This document shows positions 38,495 through 47,815 of a stretch of DNA of 64,000 bases, piece by piece. Source of the stretch: Paracoccaceae bacterium (GTDB lineage: Bacteria; Pseudomonadota; Alphaproteobacteria; Rhodobacterales; Rhodobacteraceae); NCBI GenBank assembly GCA_030148225.1, contig JASBTX010000009.1, forward strand, positions 62,001-126,000, written 5' to 3'. The notes under the pieces are model-generated. The model did not search any database, had not been told where the DNA came from, and saw only the letters and a program-made list of their open reading frames with translations. The position numbers and the translations under genes are program-made. The stretch's first letter is position 1. Every line of letters starts with the position of its first letter.

Positions 38495-39393
38495 ATCAGC
38501 GCGCCTTCTACGTACTGATCCTGATATTGATGGGGGCAGGCTGGGGCCTGACCCAGCCCCTCGCCAAGATCGCGGTAAGCGGGGAATATCGCCATGTTGG
38601 TGTGCTGTTCTGGCAATCGGCGATCAGCGCTGCTGTGCTGCGGTCCGTGCTGGCCCTCCAGGGTAAACGACTGCCGATGACGGCCGATGCGTTGCGATTT
38701 TACGTCCTGATCGCGCTTATTGGTACGGTATTGCCGCAAACGGCGAGCTTTCAGGCGCTGGTTTACCTGCCAGCTGGTATCGTATCCATATTGCTCTCGC
38801 TGGTCCCGATATTCGCCTTTCCGATTGCGCTCGGCTTCAGGCTCGAGCGTTTTCGCATGATCCGGCTTGCCGGGCTCTTGTGCGGTGCGTTTGGTGTTTT
38901 GCTGCTGGTCGCACCCGAGGCGAGCCTGCCCGATCCGGCCATGGTTTGGTTCATACCGCTCGCGCTGATTGCCCCGGCATTTTATGGGCTCGAGGGTAAT
39001 TTCGTTGCGCGTTTTGGCACCGGTGGTACAGACCCGATCCAGCTTTTGTGCGGTGCGTCGATCATGGGGATATTCATCACGCTGCCTTTGGCGCTGGCGA
39101 CGGGCAACTGGATCAGCCCGCTGCCGCCCTATGGTGCGCCCGATTATGCGCTGGTCGCATCGTCGGTGATCCATGCCTTTGTCTATACAAGCTATGTCTG
39201 GCTGGTTCAGCGGGCCGGATCGGTGTTTGCCGCGCAGGTTTCCTATACCGTTACAGGTTTTGGTGTGTTCTGGGCGATGCTTATCCTTGGCGAAAGCTAT
39301 TCGGCCTATATCTGGGCGGCGCTGGCGCTGATCATGCTTGGAATTCTGCTGGTCCGGCCACGTTCGAAAAACGTCTCCGCAACGCCGGGCTGA
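38491..39393 (+). CDS. EamA/DMT-family transporter
   Basis: 300 residues with ten predicted TM helices in two EamA repeats (GAGWGLTQPLAKIAV near the start, and a second repeat after residue 150). Metabolite or drug exporter; the substrate is unknown. GTG 38491 overlaps the preceding stop (GTGA). An inner-membrane protein. Confidence 0.88.
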   Translation: MNQRAFYVLILILMGAGWGLTQPLAKIAVSGEYRHVGVLFWQSAISAAVLRSVLALQGKRLPMTADALRFYVLIALIGTVLPQTASFQALVYLPAGIVSILLSLVPIFAFPIALGFRLERFRMIRLAGLLCGAFGVLLLVAPEASLPDPAMVWFIPLALIAPAFYGLEGNFVARFGTGGTDPIQLLCGASIMGIFITLPLALATGNWISPLPPYGAPDYALVASSVIHAFVYTSYVWLVQRAGSVFAAQVSYTVTGFGVFWAMLILGESYSAYIWAALALIMLGILLVRPRSKNVSATPG

Positions 39394-39429
39394 ATTGCCC
39401 AGCCGATGCATTGATCCTAGACTGACCCC

Positions 39430-41208
39430 ATGCTGGATCTGCCGCTGACACCCCAACAGGATGCCCTTGCCGCGCTTGCGGTCATGGCGCTCATGTTCAT
39501 TCTGTTCCTGCGCGAAACCTACCCGACAGAGGTTGTCGCCATCGGGGGGGCGGCGCTCCTGATTCTGCTGGGCTATCTGCCTGCGGATATGGCCGTTGAC
39601 GTGTTTTCGAATTCGGCGCCCTGGACGATTGCGGCCATGTTCATCATCATGGGTGCGCTGGTGCGAACCGGGGCGCTAAACCGGCTGACACAATTTGCCG
39701 ACCGGCATGCCGACAACCGGCCACTTATGACCGCTTCGGTGCTGGTGTTGTTTGTCGTGCTTGCCTCGGCCATCCTGTCCAACACGGCGGTGGTCGTGGT
39801 GATGATACCGGTGTTCATCCAGCTTTCCAAAACACTGGGCACCAAGGCGTCCAAGCTGCTGATTCCGCTATCTTATACGGCTATTCTGGGCGGGTCGCTG
39901 ACGCTGATCGGCACGTCCACCAACCTTCTGGTCGACGGGGTCGCCCAGACCGAAGGCATGCGCGGCTTTGGCATATTCGAGGTGACGCCACTGGCCGCAA
40001 TTATCGTGATCTGGGGGATCATCTATCTGGTGGTGCTGGGGCCAAAGCTGTTGCCGGAGCGCGACAATCTGGCCGCGCTGCTGACCGATGGCTCCAGACG
40101 CAAATTCTTTACCGAGGTGATCGTGCCCGATGGCAGCACGCTGATCGGCCAGTCGGCGCGGGGTGTTGACCTTTTTCGTCGTGACGGTGTGCGGCTGGTG
40201 GATGTGGTTCGCGGTGACACCTCGCTGCGTCGCAATCTGGCCGGGGTCGAACTGGCGGCGGGCGACCGCGTGATCCTGCGCTCGGCCATGGCGGAATTGC
40301 TGGGACTGCAGGCCAGCAAGGATCTGCGGCTTGTTGATCGCGTCGGATCGGTCGAGACGCGCACGGTTGAGGTTTTGATCACGCCCGGCTGCCGCATGAT
40401 CGGCCGGGCGCTGGGTGAATTGCGCCTCAGGCGGCGCTATGGTGTCTACACGCTGGCCGTCCACCGGCGGAACCAGAACCTCAGCACCCAACTGGATCAT
40501 GTTGACGTCAGGGTTGGCGATACGCTGCTGCTGGAAGGCAGTACCGAAGATATTCAGCGGATGGCGAAAGCTGAAAAGCTGGTCAATATTTCGGCACCTT
40601 CCGAACAGGCCTTTCGCCGGAGCAAGGCGCCAATTGCCATCGGTGCGATATTCGGTGTTGCAGGGCTTGCCGCGCTTGAGGTTGCCCCGATATTTCCCCT
40701 GTCCGTCGTTGCCGTGGCACTGGTGCTGATTACCCGCTGCATCGACGCCGAAGAGGCGTTTTCCTTTATCGACGGGCGGTTGCTGGCGCTCATCTTCTCG
40801 ATGCTGGCGGTTGGCAGCGCGCTGCAGCATACCGGCGCGGTGGCGATGATCGTGGGTGCGGTCGCGCCCCAATTGCAGGGCATTTCGCCGTTTTTTGTTG
40901 TCTGGGCAATCTACCTGCTGACGTCCATACTCACCGAACTGGTGTCCAATAATGCCGTTGCGGTGGTGATCACACCCGTGGCCATCGGATTGGCGACGTC
41001 TTTGGGCGTTGATCCGCGCCCGCTGATCATCGCGGTGATGATTGCGGCTTCGGCGAGTTTTGCCACCCCGATCGGCTATCAGACAAATATGCTCGTCTAT
41101 GGGCCGGGGGGGTATAAATTCACCGATTTTATGAAGATCGGAATCCCGCTGAACCTGACGACGGGGCTGTTGGCATCGGCGCTGATCCCGGTGTTCTGGC
41201 CCCTTTAG
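39430..41208 (+). CDS. SLC13-family permease with TrkA-C-like domains
   Basis: 592 residues. Membrane halves at both ends enclose a cytoplasmic block with two TrkA_C-like segments (about 215-385). The anion-transporter signatures SNTAVVVVMIP, GGSLTLIGTSTNLLV, SNNAVAVVITP and FATPIGYQTNMLVYGPGGYKF are clear. The family moves di-/tricarboxylates, sulfate or related anions. Its 3' end overlaps the convergent SLC13 paralogue by 4 bp; both end ...FWPL, giving an inverted repeat. Confidence 0.92.
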   Translation: MLDLPLTPQQDALAALAVMALMFILFLRETYPTEVVAIGGAALLILLGYLPADMAVDVFSNSAPWTIAAMFIIMGALVRTGALNRLTQFADRHADNRPLMTASVLVLFVVLASAILSNTAVVVVMIPVFIQLSKTLGTKASKLLIPLSYTAILGGSLTLIGTSTNLLVDGVAQTEGMRGFGIFEVTPLAAIIVIWGIIYLVVLGPKLLPERDNLAALLTDGSRRKFFTEVIVPDGSTLIGQSARGVDLFRRDGVRLVDVVRGDTSLRRNLAGVELAAGDRVILRSAMAELLGLQASKDLRLVDRVGSVETRTVEVLITPGCRMIGRALGELRLRRRYGVYTLAVHRRNQNLSTQLDHVDVRVGDTLLLEGSTEDIQRMAKAEKLVNISAPSEQAFRRSKAPIAIGAIFGVAGLAALEVAPIFPLSVVAVALVLITRCIDAEEAFSFIDGRLLALIFSMLAVGSALQHTGAVAMIVGAVAPQLQGISPFFVVWAIYLLTSILTELVSNNAVAVVITPVAIGLATSLGVDPRPLIIAVMIAASASFATPIGYQTNMLVYGPGGYKFTDFMKIGIPLNLTTGLLASALIPVFWPL

Positions 41209-41220
41209 AGCGGCCAGAAC
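41193..41220. repeat. 9-bp inverted repeat at the junction of two convergent SLC13 genes
   Basis: GTTCTGGCC (41193-41201) and GGCCAGAAC (41212-41220) with a 10-base loop. Both arms encode FWPL at the C-terminus of each gene. It could act as a bidirectional stem, but has no T-tract. Confidence 0.5.
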
Positions 41221-42986
41221 ATCAGCAAGGCCGGGACGCTGACCACGATAATGATGATTTCAAGCGGCAGGCCCATACGCCAGTAATCCCCAAAGCGATA
41301 GCCGCCGGGGCCAAGGATCAGCGTGTTGTTCTTGTGTCCGATAGGGGTCAGGAACGCTGCCGATGCGGCAATGGCAACAGCCATCAGGAACGGATCGGGA
41401 TTGACGCCCAGGCTGGTTGCCATCTGGATGGCGACCGGGGCGGCGACGATGGTGGTCGCCGTGTTGTTCAGGATATCGGACAGCGTCATGGTGACAACCA
41501 TCAGAACGGTGACGATCATCCATGCGGGCATGCCATCCGTGACCGAGATCAGGAAATCCGCAATCAGCGAGGTGCCACCCGAATTCTCCAGCGCTGACCC
41601 GAGCGGGATCATCGACCCCAAGAGAACCACCACCGGCCATTCGACGTGGTTATAGACCTCGCGCGCAGGAATGATGCGCGACAGCATGAAGGCCACGACC
41701 ACGCCACCCAGCGCAACCGGCAGATAAACCCAACCAAGGCTGGCCGCCGCCACCGCCGCCGCAAAGAGCCCGATGGCCAGCCATGTCTTGGTATTCTGGG
41801 TCACGGCAAGGCCGCGATCAGCAAGAGGCAGACAACCCAGCCATTCGATCACGTCGTTCTGCGCATTTGACGGCACCAAAAGCAGCAGTATGTCGCCCTC
41901 GCGCAGCGGGGTTTTGCGCAGCTGTTTGCGGATCGATTTGCCGTTACGCGAAATCCCCATCAGAACCGACCGCTGCCGCCATGCAAGGCCCACCGCCTGG
42001 GCGGTGCGGCCTTTGAGCCGCGATGTTTCCGTCACTACAACTTCGACCAGCGTCACGCCTTCGCCGACCGCATCCAGATGGGCCTGTCTGCCGGCATCGG
42101 CAAAGTCAAAGCTGACGGCAGCGCGAAACTCGTCCAGCGCCTCTGGCGTTGCCTCAAGCACCAGCGCATCTCCGGCAACCAGCAATCTGTTCTGCGCCGT
42201 GCCATAAAGACGCTTGCCATCCCGGACGATGCCAAGGATCGCCACATCGGATTTCTCTGCCGTTTCCCTAAGCGTATTCAGCCGCTGACCGACATATTTC
42301 GATCCCTCCGGCACGGTCAGTTCCGCGATATAGTTTGCCACATCTGCCATCGGATCGGCCTTGGTATCGCTGTCGGTGGCCATCGGGATCAGCCGCCAAC
42401 CGATCACCGCGACAAAGGCCAGTCCCGCAATCGCGGCGATGCCCCCGACCGGTGCGAAATCAAACATCGCAAATGGTTCGCCCAGTGCGTCTTCGCGGAT
42501 CGCGGCGATAATGATGTTGGGTGGGGTGCCGATCAGCGTCACCATACCGCCAAGGATCGTCGCAAAGGAAAGCGGCATCAGGGACAGGCCGGGCGAGCGG
42601 CCCGCCTTGCGTGCGGTCTGAATATCGACCGGCATCAGAAGGGCCAGCGCTGCGACATTGTTCATGAAGGCCGACAGGATACCGCCGATGCCGCCCATCA
42701 GCGCGATATGCGCGCCAAGGCTGCGCGAACTGTCGACAAGCGTGCGCGTGATCAGGAACACCGCGCCCGAACGCACAAGCCCGGCCGAAACGATCAACAC
42801 AAGCGCCACCACCAATGTAGCCGGATGACCAAAGCCTGAAAATGCATCTTTTTCCGGAACCACGCCAAGGATGACACCGGTCACAAGCGCACCAAAGGCG
42901 ACAAGATCATATCTGATCCGCCCCCAAAGCAAGAGCGCAAAAACCGCACCAAAAAGCGAGAAGAGGATGATCTGGTCCTGGGTCAT
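41205..42986 (-). CDS. SLC13-family permease with TrkA-C-like domains (paralogue)
   Basis: 593 residues, same domain plan as the neighbour: SLC13 halves, TrkA_C-like central region (about 220-390), and the signatures FATILGGMVTLIGTPPNII, ILNNTATTIVAAPVAIQ and FLTPIGHKNNTLILGPGGYRF. The two are convergent and overlap by 4 bp; they are not identical and presumably take different anions. Inner-membrane symporter. Confidence 0.92.
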   Translation of the reverse strand: MTQDQIILFSLFGAVFALLLWGRIRYDLVAFGALVTGVILGVVPEKDAFSGFGHPATLVVALVLIVSAGLVRSGAVFLITRTLVDSSRSLGAHIALMGGIGGILSAFMNNVAALALLMPVDIQTARKAGRSPGLSLMPLSFATILGGMVTLIGTPPNIIIAAIREDALGEPFAMFDFAPVGGIAAIAGLAFVAVIGWRLIPMATDSDTKADPMADVANYIAELTVPEGSKYVGQRLNTLRETAEKSDVAILGIVRDGKRLYGTAQNRLLVAGDALVLEATPEALDEFRAAVSFDFADAGRQAHLDAVGEGVTLVEVVVTETSRLKGRTAQAVGLAWRQRSVLMGISRNGKSIRKQLRKTPLREGDILLLLVPSNAQNDVIEWLGCLPLADRGLAVTQNTKTWLAIGLFAAAVAAASLGWVYLPVALGGVVVAFMLSRIIPAREVYNHVEWPVVVLLGSMIPLGSALENSGGTSLIADFLISVTDGMPAWMIVTVLMVVTMTLSDILNNTATTIVAAPVAIQMATSLGVNPDPFLMAVAIAASAAFLTPIGHKNNTLILGPGGYRFGDYWRMGLPLEIIIIVVSVPALLMFWPL

Positions 42987-43012
42987 CCCCCGCTCATAGC
43001 CCGTTGTCCGTC

Positions 43013-43606
43013 TCAGGCCAAGGCGATGGGCACCACCGACAGGATCAGGAGTGTGGCCATTGTCCAGTTGAACAACCGAAGCCGTCTGTCATGGCCCAGA
43101 AATCCACGCAGCGCCCTGCCCATCAGCGTCCATAATCCGATCGATGGCAGGTTGATCAGGCCAAAGACCAGACAGACGATGGCAATGGCTAAAAGGCTGT
43201 TATCGGGTGCATAGGCTGTCATGGCCGTCAGCGACATCGCCCAGGCCTTGGGGTTGACCCACTGAAACAGCGCGGCCTGAAAAAACGTCATGGGTTGGCC
43301 TGACTGCACCGAACCCCGGGGCGGCGCAGCCTGCGAAATCTTCCACGCGAGGAAAAGGATGTAGATCAGGCTGAACAGCCTGAGGATCTGATGGATGACC
43401 GGAAACGCATCAAAAAGCCGGATCAGCCCCAGTCCGACAAGCCCCAGCATCACAACAAAGCCGATGGCGATCCCCATCATGTGCGGCAGCGTGCGGCGCA
43501 GCCCGAAATTGGCCCCTGAGGCCATCAGCATCAGGTTGTTCGGCCCCGGCGTGATCGATGAGACGAGCGCAAAAAGGGCAAGGGCGGGGACAAGGCTAAG
43601 ATTCAT
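43013..43606 (-). CDS. LysE-family amino-acid exporter
   Basis: 197 residues with about six TM helices and the family N-terminus (SSITPGPNNLMLMASGANFG). Exports basic or neutral amino acids or their analogues. Divergent from an Lrp-type gene across a 72-bp AT-rich gap, the usual regulator/exporter pairing. Cytoplasmic membrane. Confidence 0.9.
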   Translation of the reverse strand: MNLSLVPALALFALVSSITPGPNNLMLMASGANFGLRRTLPHMMGIAIGFVVMLGLVGLGLIRLFDAFPVIHQILRLFSLIYILFLAWKISQAAPPRGSVQSGQPMTFFQAALFQWVNPKAWAMSLTAMTAYAPDNSLLAIAIVCLVFGLINLPSIGLWTLMGRALRGFLGHDRRLRLFNWTMATLLILSVVPIALA

Positions 43607-43678
43607 GGCGCGATAATTTGCGAAATTTTCAGATATTTAGTTGTGAATGCCACGAAAAATCGATTAAATTTGCAACTA
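43607..43678. promoter_or_regulatory. divergent control region of lysE-like and lrp-like genes
   Basis: The 72-bp AT-rich gap carries a perfect 7-bp inverted repeat TTAGTTG (43637-43643) / CAACTAA (43673-43679) plus A/T-rich half-site-like segments (CGAAATTTTC, CGAAAAAT). It is where an Lrp-type regulator would bind to control the exporter. Confidence 0.45.
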
Positions 43679-44131
43679 ATGAGCGGCTTGGATGATATTG
43701 ACAACAAAATATTGCGCACACTGTCGCGCGATGGCCGGATCAGTAACACGAATCTTGCCGACAAGGTAGGATTGTCACCCTCTGCCTGTCTGCGCCGGGT
43801 GCAGGCGCTGGAAAAATCCGGCGTCATCAAGGGCTATCGCGCGGTGCTGGACAAAGAGGCGATGGATATGGGTTTCGTGGCCTATGTACTGGTCGGGCTC
43901 TCGAACCATTCAAAATCAGCGCAAGAGGAATTTGAACGGGCAATGCAGCGCGCACCCGAGGTTCAGGAATGCCACAATACTGCTGGCGTGACGGAATACC
44001 TCCTCAGGGTCGAGGTTTCGAATCTGCCGGCATACAAGCTTTTCCACACTGAAATCCTGGGCACGCTGCCGCAGGTCAGTGCGATCACGACCTATGTGGT
44101 GATGGGCTCGCCCAAGGATGAACGGCGGTGA
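43679..44131 (+). CDS. Lrp/AsnC-family transcriptional regulator
   Basis: 150 residues with N-terminal HTH (RISNTNLADKVGLSPSACLRRVQALE) and C-terminal RAM/AsnC effector domain. It probably senses an amino acid and controls the divergent LysE-type exporter. ATG 43679 gives the standard N-terminus (MSGLDDIDNKILRTLS); an in-frame GTG at 43643 would place the start inside the control region. Weak ribosome site. Confidence 0.9.
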   Translation: MSGLDDIDNKILRTLSRDGRISNTNLADKVGLSPSACLRRVQALEKSGVIKGYRAVLDKEAMDMGFVAYVLVGLSNHSKSAQEEFERAMQRAPEVQECHNTAGVTEYLLRVEVSNLPAYKLFHTEILGTLPQVSAITTYVVMGSPKDERR

Positions 44132-44138
44132 GTGCAGT

Positions 44139-44882
44139 TCAGATGAATTCGGCCTTTTCCTCGCGTTCCGGTTTGGCGATTTCCAGCGCGTCGGCGAGGT
44201 TCACCGTTTTGTCAAACAGGGCCCGCCCGAGGATCGCACCGGATACATAGGGCACGTATTTCAGCCGGGAAATGTCATCGAGACTGCGCGCCATGCCGCG
44301 GGCAATGACGGGCGCGCGGGCGACATCTGCCAGCCGCGTCACCAACGCAAGGCTGTCTTCGGTGACTTCAATCTCGGAATCGATGTCGCTGACGATGATC
44401 GCGGCCAGCGGATCATTGTCGAAGGTCGCCGCAAACTGGAACGGATCAAAGGCCGAGGCATTGCGCCAGCCATCCGTCATGACCCTGCCTTCGAATACGT
44501 CGATAGCGAGCACGATCTGGTCGGGATAATATTTTGCCGCTTCCTTGACGAGGTCGGGCTGATGCACGGCAAGGGTACCGATGACCACGCGCCCGACACC
44601 CAGATCGATCCATTCCTCGACCCGCTCAAGCGTCCGGATACCGCCGCCAAGCTGTACCGGGATACCGGCGCTTCGAATGATCTCGACCACGAGATCGTGG
44701 TTTGTGCTGTCGCCGCTGATCGCGTCGAAATCCGTCACATGCAGCCATTCGGCCCCGGCCTCGGCAAATTCACGCGCTTTCTGGATCGGGTCGACATGCC
44801 AGATCTGCGGCTCTTCGAGGCGACCGCGAAACAGGCTGACACACCGGCCATCCTGAAGTTCGATAGTTGGGTAGATTCTCAT
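44139..44882 (-). CDS. stand-alone HisA-like TIM barrel protein
   Basis: 247 residues with HisA-type barrel (PF00977-like). The phosphate-motif GGGIRTLERVEEWIDLGVGRVVIGT and VSGAILGRALFD are kept. Usual catalytic Asp at position 8 (AIDLKDG) is Glu8 here (TIELQDG); the second Asp in AIDVFEGRVMTDGW remains; the VYTDIxRDGTLTG segment is replaced by IVSDIDSEIEVTED, and SGG of the second phosphate site is RGM. It sits away from any his operon (hisN is 12 kb off). GGGGAGG precedes ATG 44882. Either a HisA paralogue with another substrate or an altered isomerase. Confidence 0.7.
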   Translation of the reverse strand: MRIYPTIELQDGRCVSLFRGRLEEPQIWHVDPIQKAREFAEAGAEWLHVTDFDAISGDSTNHDLVVEIIRSAGIPVQLGGGIRTLERVEEWIDLGVGRVVIGTLAVHQPDLVKEAAKYYPDQIVLAIDVFEGRVMTDGWRNASAFDPFQFAATFDNDPLAAIIVSDIDSEIEVTEDSLALVTRLADVARAPVIARGMARSLDDISRLKYVPYVSGAILGRALFDKTVNLADALEIAKPEREEKAEFI

Positions 44883-45054
44883 CTTCACCTCCCCTGATGC
44901 TGAGGCAAATCCTAGCCCCATTGCAGCGAATTTTCCGCTCTAAAACGCCATTTCACCGGCGCAAAGCGCCCCGTCCTGAAATCGGGGTGGCGGGATTGCC
45001 GTTTTCGGCCCCGTTTAATAGAAGGTGGCCCGAGCAATTCTGAAAGGAAAGTCG

Positions 45055-45795
45055 ATGGCCGGCCATTCAAAATGGGCAAATATTCAGCATCGCAAGGGCC
45101 GGCAGGATGCCGCACGGTCGAAACTGTTTTCCAAGCTGTCCAAAGAGATCACCGTTGCCGCCAAGATGGGTGATCCTGATCCGGAAAAGAACCCCAGGCT
45201 GCGCCTTGCGGTAAAAGAGGCAAAATCGCAATCGGTGCCCAAGGACGTGATTGAGCGGGCGATCAAGAAGTCGCAGGCCGGTGACGGTGAGAATTACGAT
45301 GAAATCCGCTACGAGGGGTATGGCCCGGGTGGTGTGGCGGTCATCGTTGAGGCGATGACCGACAACAAGAACCGGACAGCATCAACCGTGCGGTCCACAT
45401 TTTCCAAGAACGGCGGCAATCTGGGGGAAACAGGTTCCGTCGGCTTCATGTTCGAGCGCAAGGGCGAGGTGACCTATCCGGCATCTGCGGGCGATGCCGA
45501 TACCGTGATGATGGCGGCCATCGAAGCGGGGGCCGAGGATGTCGAAAGCTCTGAGGACGGCCATATCATTACCTGCGCCGACACCGATCTGAACGAGGTG
45601 TCGGGTGCGCTGGAAAAAGAACTTGGCGAATCTGACTCTACCAAACTGATCTGGCAGCCGCAGACGACGACCGAACTGGACCTTGAGGGCATGCAGAAGC
45701 TCATGAAATTGATCGACGCATTAGAGGATGATGATGACATTCAACGCGTCACCGCCAATTTCGAAGCGTCAGACGATGTTCTGGCGCAGCTCTGA
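45055..45795 (+). CDS. YebC/PmpR-family protein
   Basis: 246 residues, beginning [39 protein letters not shown], the invariant YebC N-terminus. Members are described as transcriptional regulators and, more recently, as translation factors helping ribosomes through proline-rich stretches. AAGGAAAG precedes ATG 45055; an ATG at 45025 would add 10 non-conserved residues. Divergent from the HisA-like gene. Confidence 0.94.
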   Translation: MAGHSKWANIQHRKGRQDAARSKLFSKLSKEITVAAKMGDPDPEKNPRLRLAVKEAKSQSVPKDVIERAIKKSQAGDGENYDEIRYEGYGPGGVAVIVEAMTDNKNRTASTVRSTFSKNGGNLGETGSVGFMFERKGEVTYPASAGDADTVMMAAIEAGAEDVESSEDGHIITCADTDLNEVSGALEKELGESDSTKLIWQPQTTTELDLEGMQKLMKLIDALEDDDDIQRVTANFEASDDVLAQL

Positions 45796-45813
45796 TCCGA
45801 TGTTGGGGCTGTC

Positions 45814-46815
45814 ATGAAAGCCGCTATAGCCACTGCGCGCGGTGCCGCGCGCGATGTCCTGCGGATCATTGACACGGAAACGCCAGCACCCGGCCCGGGT
45901 GAGGTGCTGGTGCGCATCCAAGCCTCGGGTGTGAACCCGTCGGATGTGAAATTGCGATCGGGGGCACAGGGGCCGATGATTGCCGATCAGGTCAGGGTAC
46001 ATAATGACGGGGCCGGGGTGATTACCGCACTGGGGCCGGGTGTCGATGATGCGCGCGAGGGCGAGCATGCTTGGCTTTATAACGTGAACCGGACCGGCGA
46101 CGGGATGGGGCAGGGCCCCAACGGTACTGCGGCGGAATATGTCGCCGTGCCGCAGGAACTGGCCGTTGCGATGCCCGAGGCAACCCCATTTGACCAAGCC
46201 GCCTGCCTGGGCGTGCCGGCGATGACCGCCTATCGGGCTCTGTTCTGGGCCGGAGACGTCATGGGCAAGGTCGTCTTGGTGACCGGGGGTGCAGGTTCGG
46301 TCGGGCATCTGGCGGTTCAGATGGCCCATGATGCAGGTGCGGTTGTCGCCACCACTGTAAGCGGTGATGCAAAGGCCGAACTGGCGCGAAAGGCCGGCGC
46401 TGACCTGATCATCAACTACCGTGAACAGGATGTGGCGACCGAACTGGCCAAAGCGTATGGTGCCAATGGTGTCGATCACATCGTCGATGTCGATTTTGCG
46501 AGCACCATCCGGATCACACCGGAAATATTGCGCCGGAACGGGACCATCGGTGCCTATGCCTCGGGCAGTGATCTGACCCCCTGCATTCCCTATTACCCGG
46601 TCATGTTCAATAATACTGCGATCCAGACGGTGTTTGTCTATGCGCTGCCGCGCAGCGTGTTGTCGGCGGCTGCGGCGCATATTTCGGCCATGCTGGCCCG
46701 TGACGCGCTGGTTCCTGTTGTGGACAGGCGGTTTGAACTTGATGAAATTGTCGCGGCGCATGAAGCGGTCGAGAGCGGCACATTGCAGGGCAACGCCGTG
46801 TTGACCCTTGACTGA
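45814..46815 (+). CDS. NADPH:quinone reductase (MDR, zeta-crystallin-like)
   Basis: 333 residues. GroES-like domain (ASGVNPSDVKLRSG) and Rossmann fold with VTGGAGSVGHLAVQMAHDAG. No zinc ligands. Reduces quinones or unsaturated carbonyls with NADPH; substrate unknown. It follows yebC by 18 bp and may be co-transcribed; an EamA gene follows. Confidence 0.9.
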   Translation: MKAAIATARGAARDVLRIIDTETPAPGPGEVLVRIQASGVNPSDVKLRSGAQGPMIADQVRVHNDGAGVITALGPGVDDAREGEHAWLYNVNRTGDGMGQGPNGTAAEYVAVPQELAVAMPEATPFDQAACLGVPAMTAYRALFWAGDVMGKVVLVTGGAGSVGHLAVQMAHDAGAVVATTVSGDAKAELARKAGADLIINYREQDVATELAKAYGANGVDHIVDVDFASTIRITPEILRRNGTIGAYASGSDLTPCIPYYPVMFNNTAIQTVFVYALPRSVLSAAAAHISAMLARDALVPVVDRRFELDEIVAAHEAVESGTLQGNAVLTLD

Positions 46816-46845
46816 CATAGGCCGCGGTGCGGACCCGATGACTTC

Positions 46846-47709
46846 ATGCCCGTGAACGACCAGACCAGAGGCATTTTCTGGATGCTGGGTGCTGGCCTTT
46901 GCTTTGCGGGGCTGACGGGAATGGTGCGCTGGATTGGCGACGATCTTCCGCCTGCCGAGGCAGGGTTCATCCGGTATCTCTTTGGTCTCATTTTTGTCCT
47001 GCCGTTGATGGGCAGAATTTTGCGCTCTGAATTTTCGCGGCTTGATCTGCGGCTTTTTCTGCTGCGCGGACTCGTTCAGGCGCTTGCCGTCATTCTCTGG
47101 TTTTTTGCGATGGCGCGGCTGCCCGTGGCCGATGTGACGGCGATGGGCTATCTGACACCAATATGGATCACGATTGGTGCCGTTCTCATATTTGGAGAGC
47201 GGATCGCGGCGCCCCGTATCGCCGCCATCGTGCTGGCATTTGTTGGCGTGATTGTCATTCTGCGCCCAGGCCTGCGTGAACTGGGTGCAGGCTATATCGC
47301 CATGCTGGGGGTCGGGCCGGTCTTTGCCATCTCGTATTTGTCGGCCAAGGATCTGACCAAACGTCATTCATCGGCGGTGATTGTTGGTGCGCTTTCCGTC
47401 GCCACCACTATTTTTCTGGCACCATTTGCGTTGGCCCAATGGGTGACGCCAAATCCAGAGCAGTTGGCGGGGCTGTTTGTCGTGGCGGGTTTCGCGACGG
47501 CGGGGCATTTCATGATGACGCAGGCATTTCAGTATGCACCTATGACGGTCGTGCAACCGGTCACCTTTCTGCAACTCATCTGGGCGACGATGATCGGCGT
47601 TCTGATTTTCAACGAACCGATTGATATCTTCGTTTTGGCTGGTGCCCTGATCATCGTTTCTGCGGTGACGTTCATTGCCTTTCGCGAGGCGCGGGCAGCG
47701 GCGCGGTAA
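46846..47709 (+). CDS. EamA/DMT-family transporter
   Basis: 287 residues, ten predicted TM helices in two EamA repeats (MLGAGLCFAGLTGMVRW at the start). Exports an unknown metabolite. Follows the quinone reductase by 30 bp in the same direction. The start ATG gives the usual short cytoplasmic N-terminus. Confidence 0.88.
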   Translation: MPVNDQTRGIFWMLGAGLCFAGLTGMVRWIGDDLPPAEAGFIRYLFGLIFVLPLMGRILRSEFSRLDLRLFLLRGLVQALAVILWFFAMARLPVADVTAMGYLTPIWITIGAVLIFGERIAAPRIAAIVLAFVGVIVILRPGLRELGAGYIAMLGVGPVFAISYLSAKDLTKRHSSAVIVGALSVATTIFLAPFALAQWVTPNPEQLAGLFVVAGFATAGHFMMTQAFQYAPMTVVQPVTFLQLIWATMIGVLIFNEPIDIFVLAGALIIVSAVTFIAFREARAAAR

Positions 47710-47815
47710 AGTTTGCCGGCGCCCAAAACCAGACTGCCCTGACCGGGTGGTCAATTGCGGCTTGCGCGGATCGACACGATGGCTAGGGTCGTGCTGACAC
47801 CACTAGGGAGGGCAT

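Noticed and set aside
38296..39456. 386-codon minus-strand frame opposite a YmdB-like and EamA gene
   Set aside because: Shadow frame; Arg/Gln/His-rich composition.
45769..47367. 532-codon minus-strand frame opposite the quinone reductase and EamA genes
   Set aside because: Shadow of two well-supported plus-strand genes; no recognisable domain.
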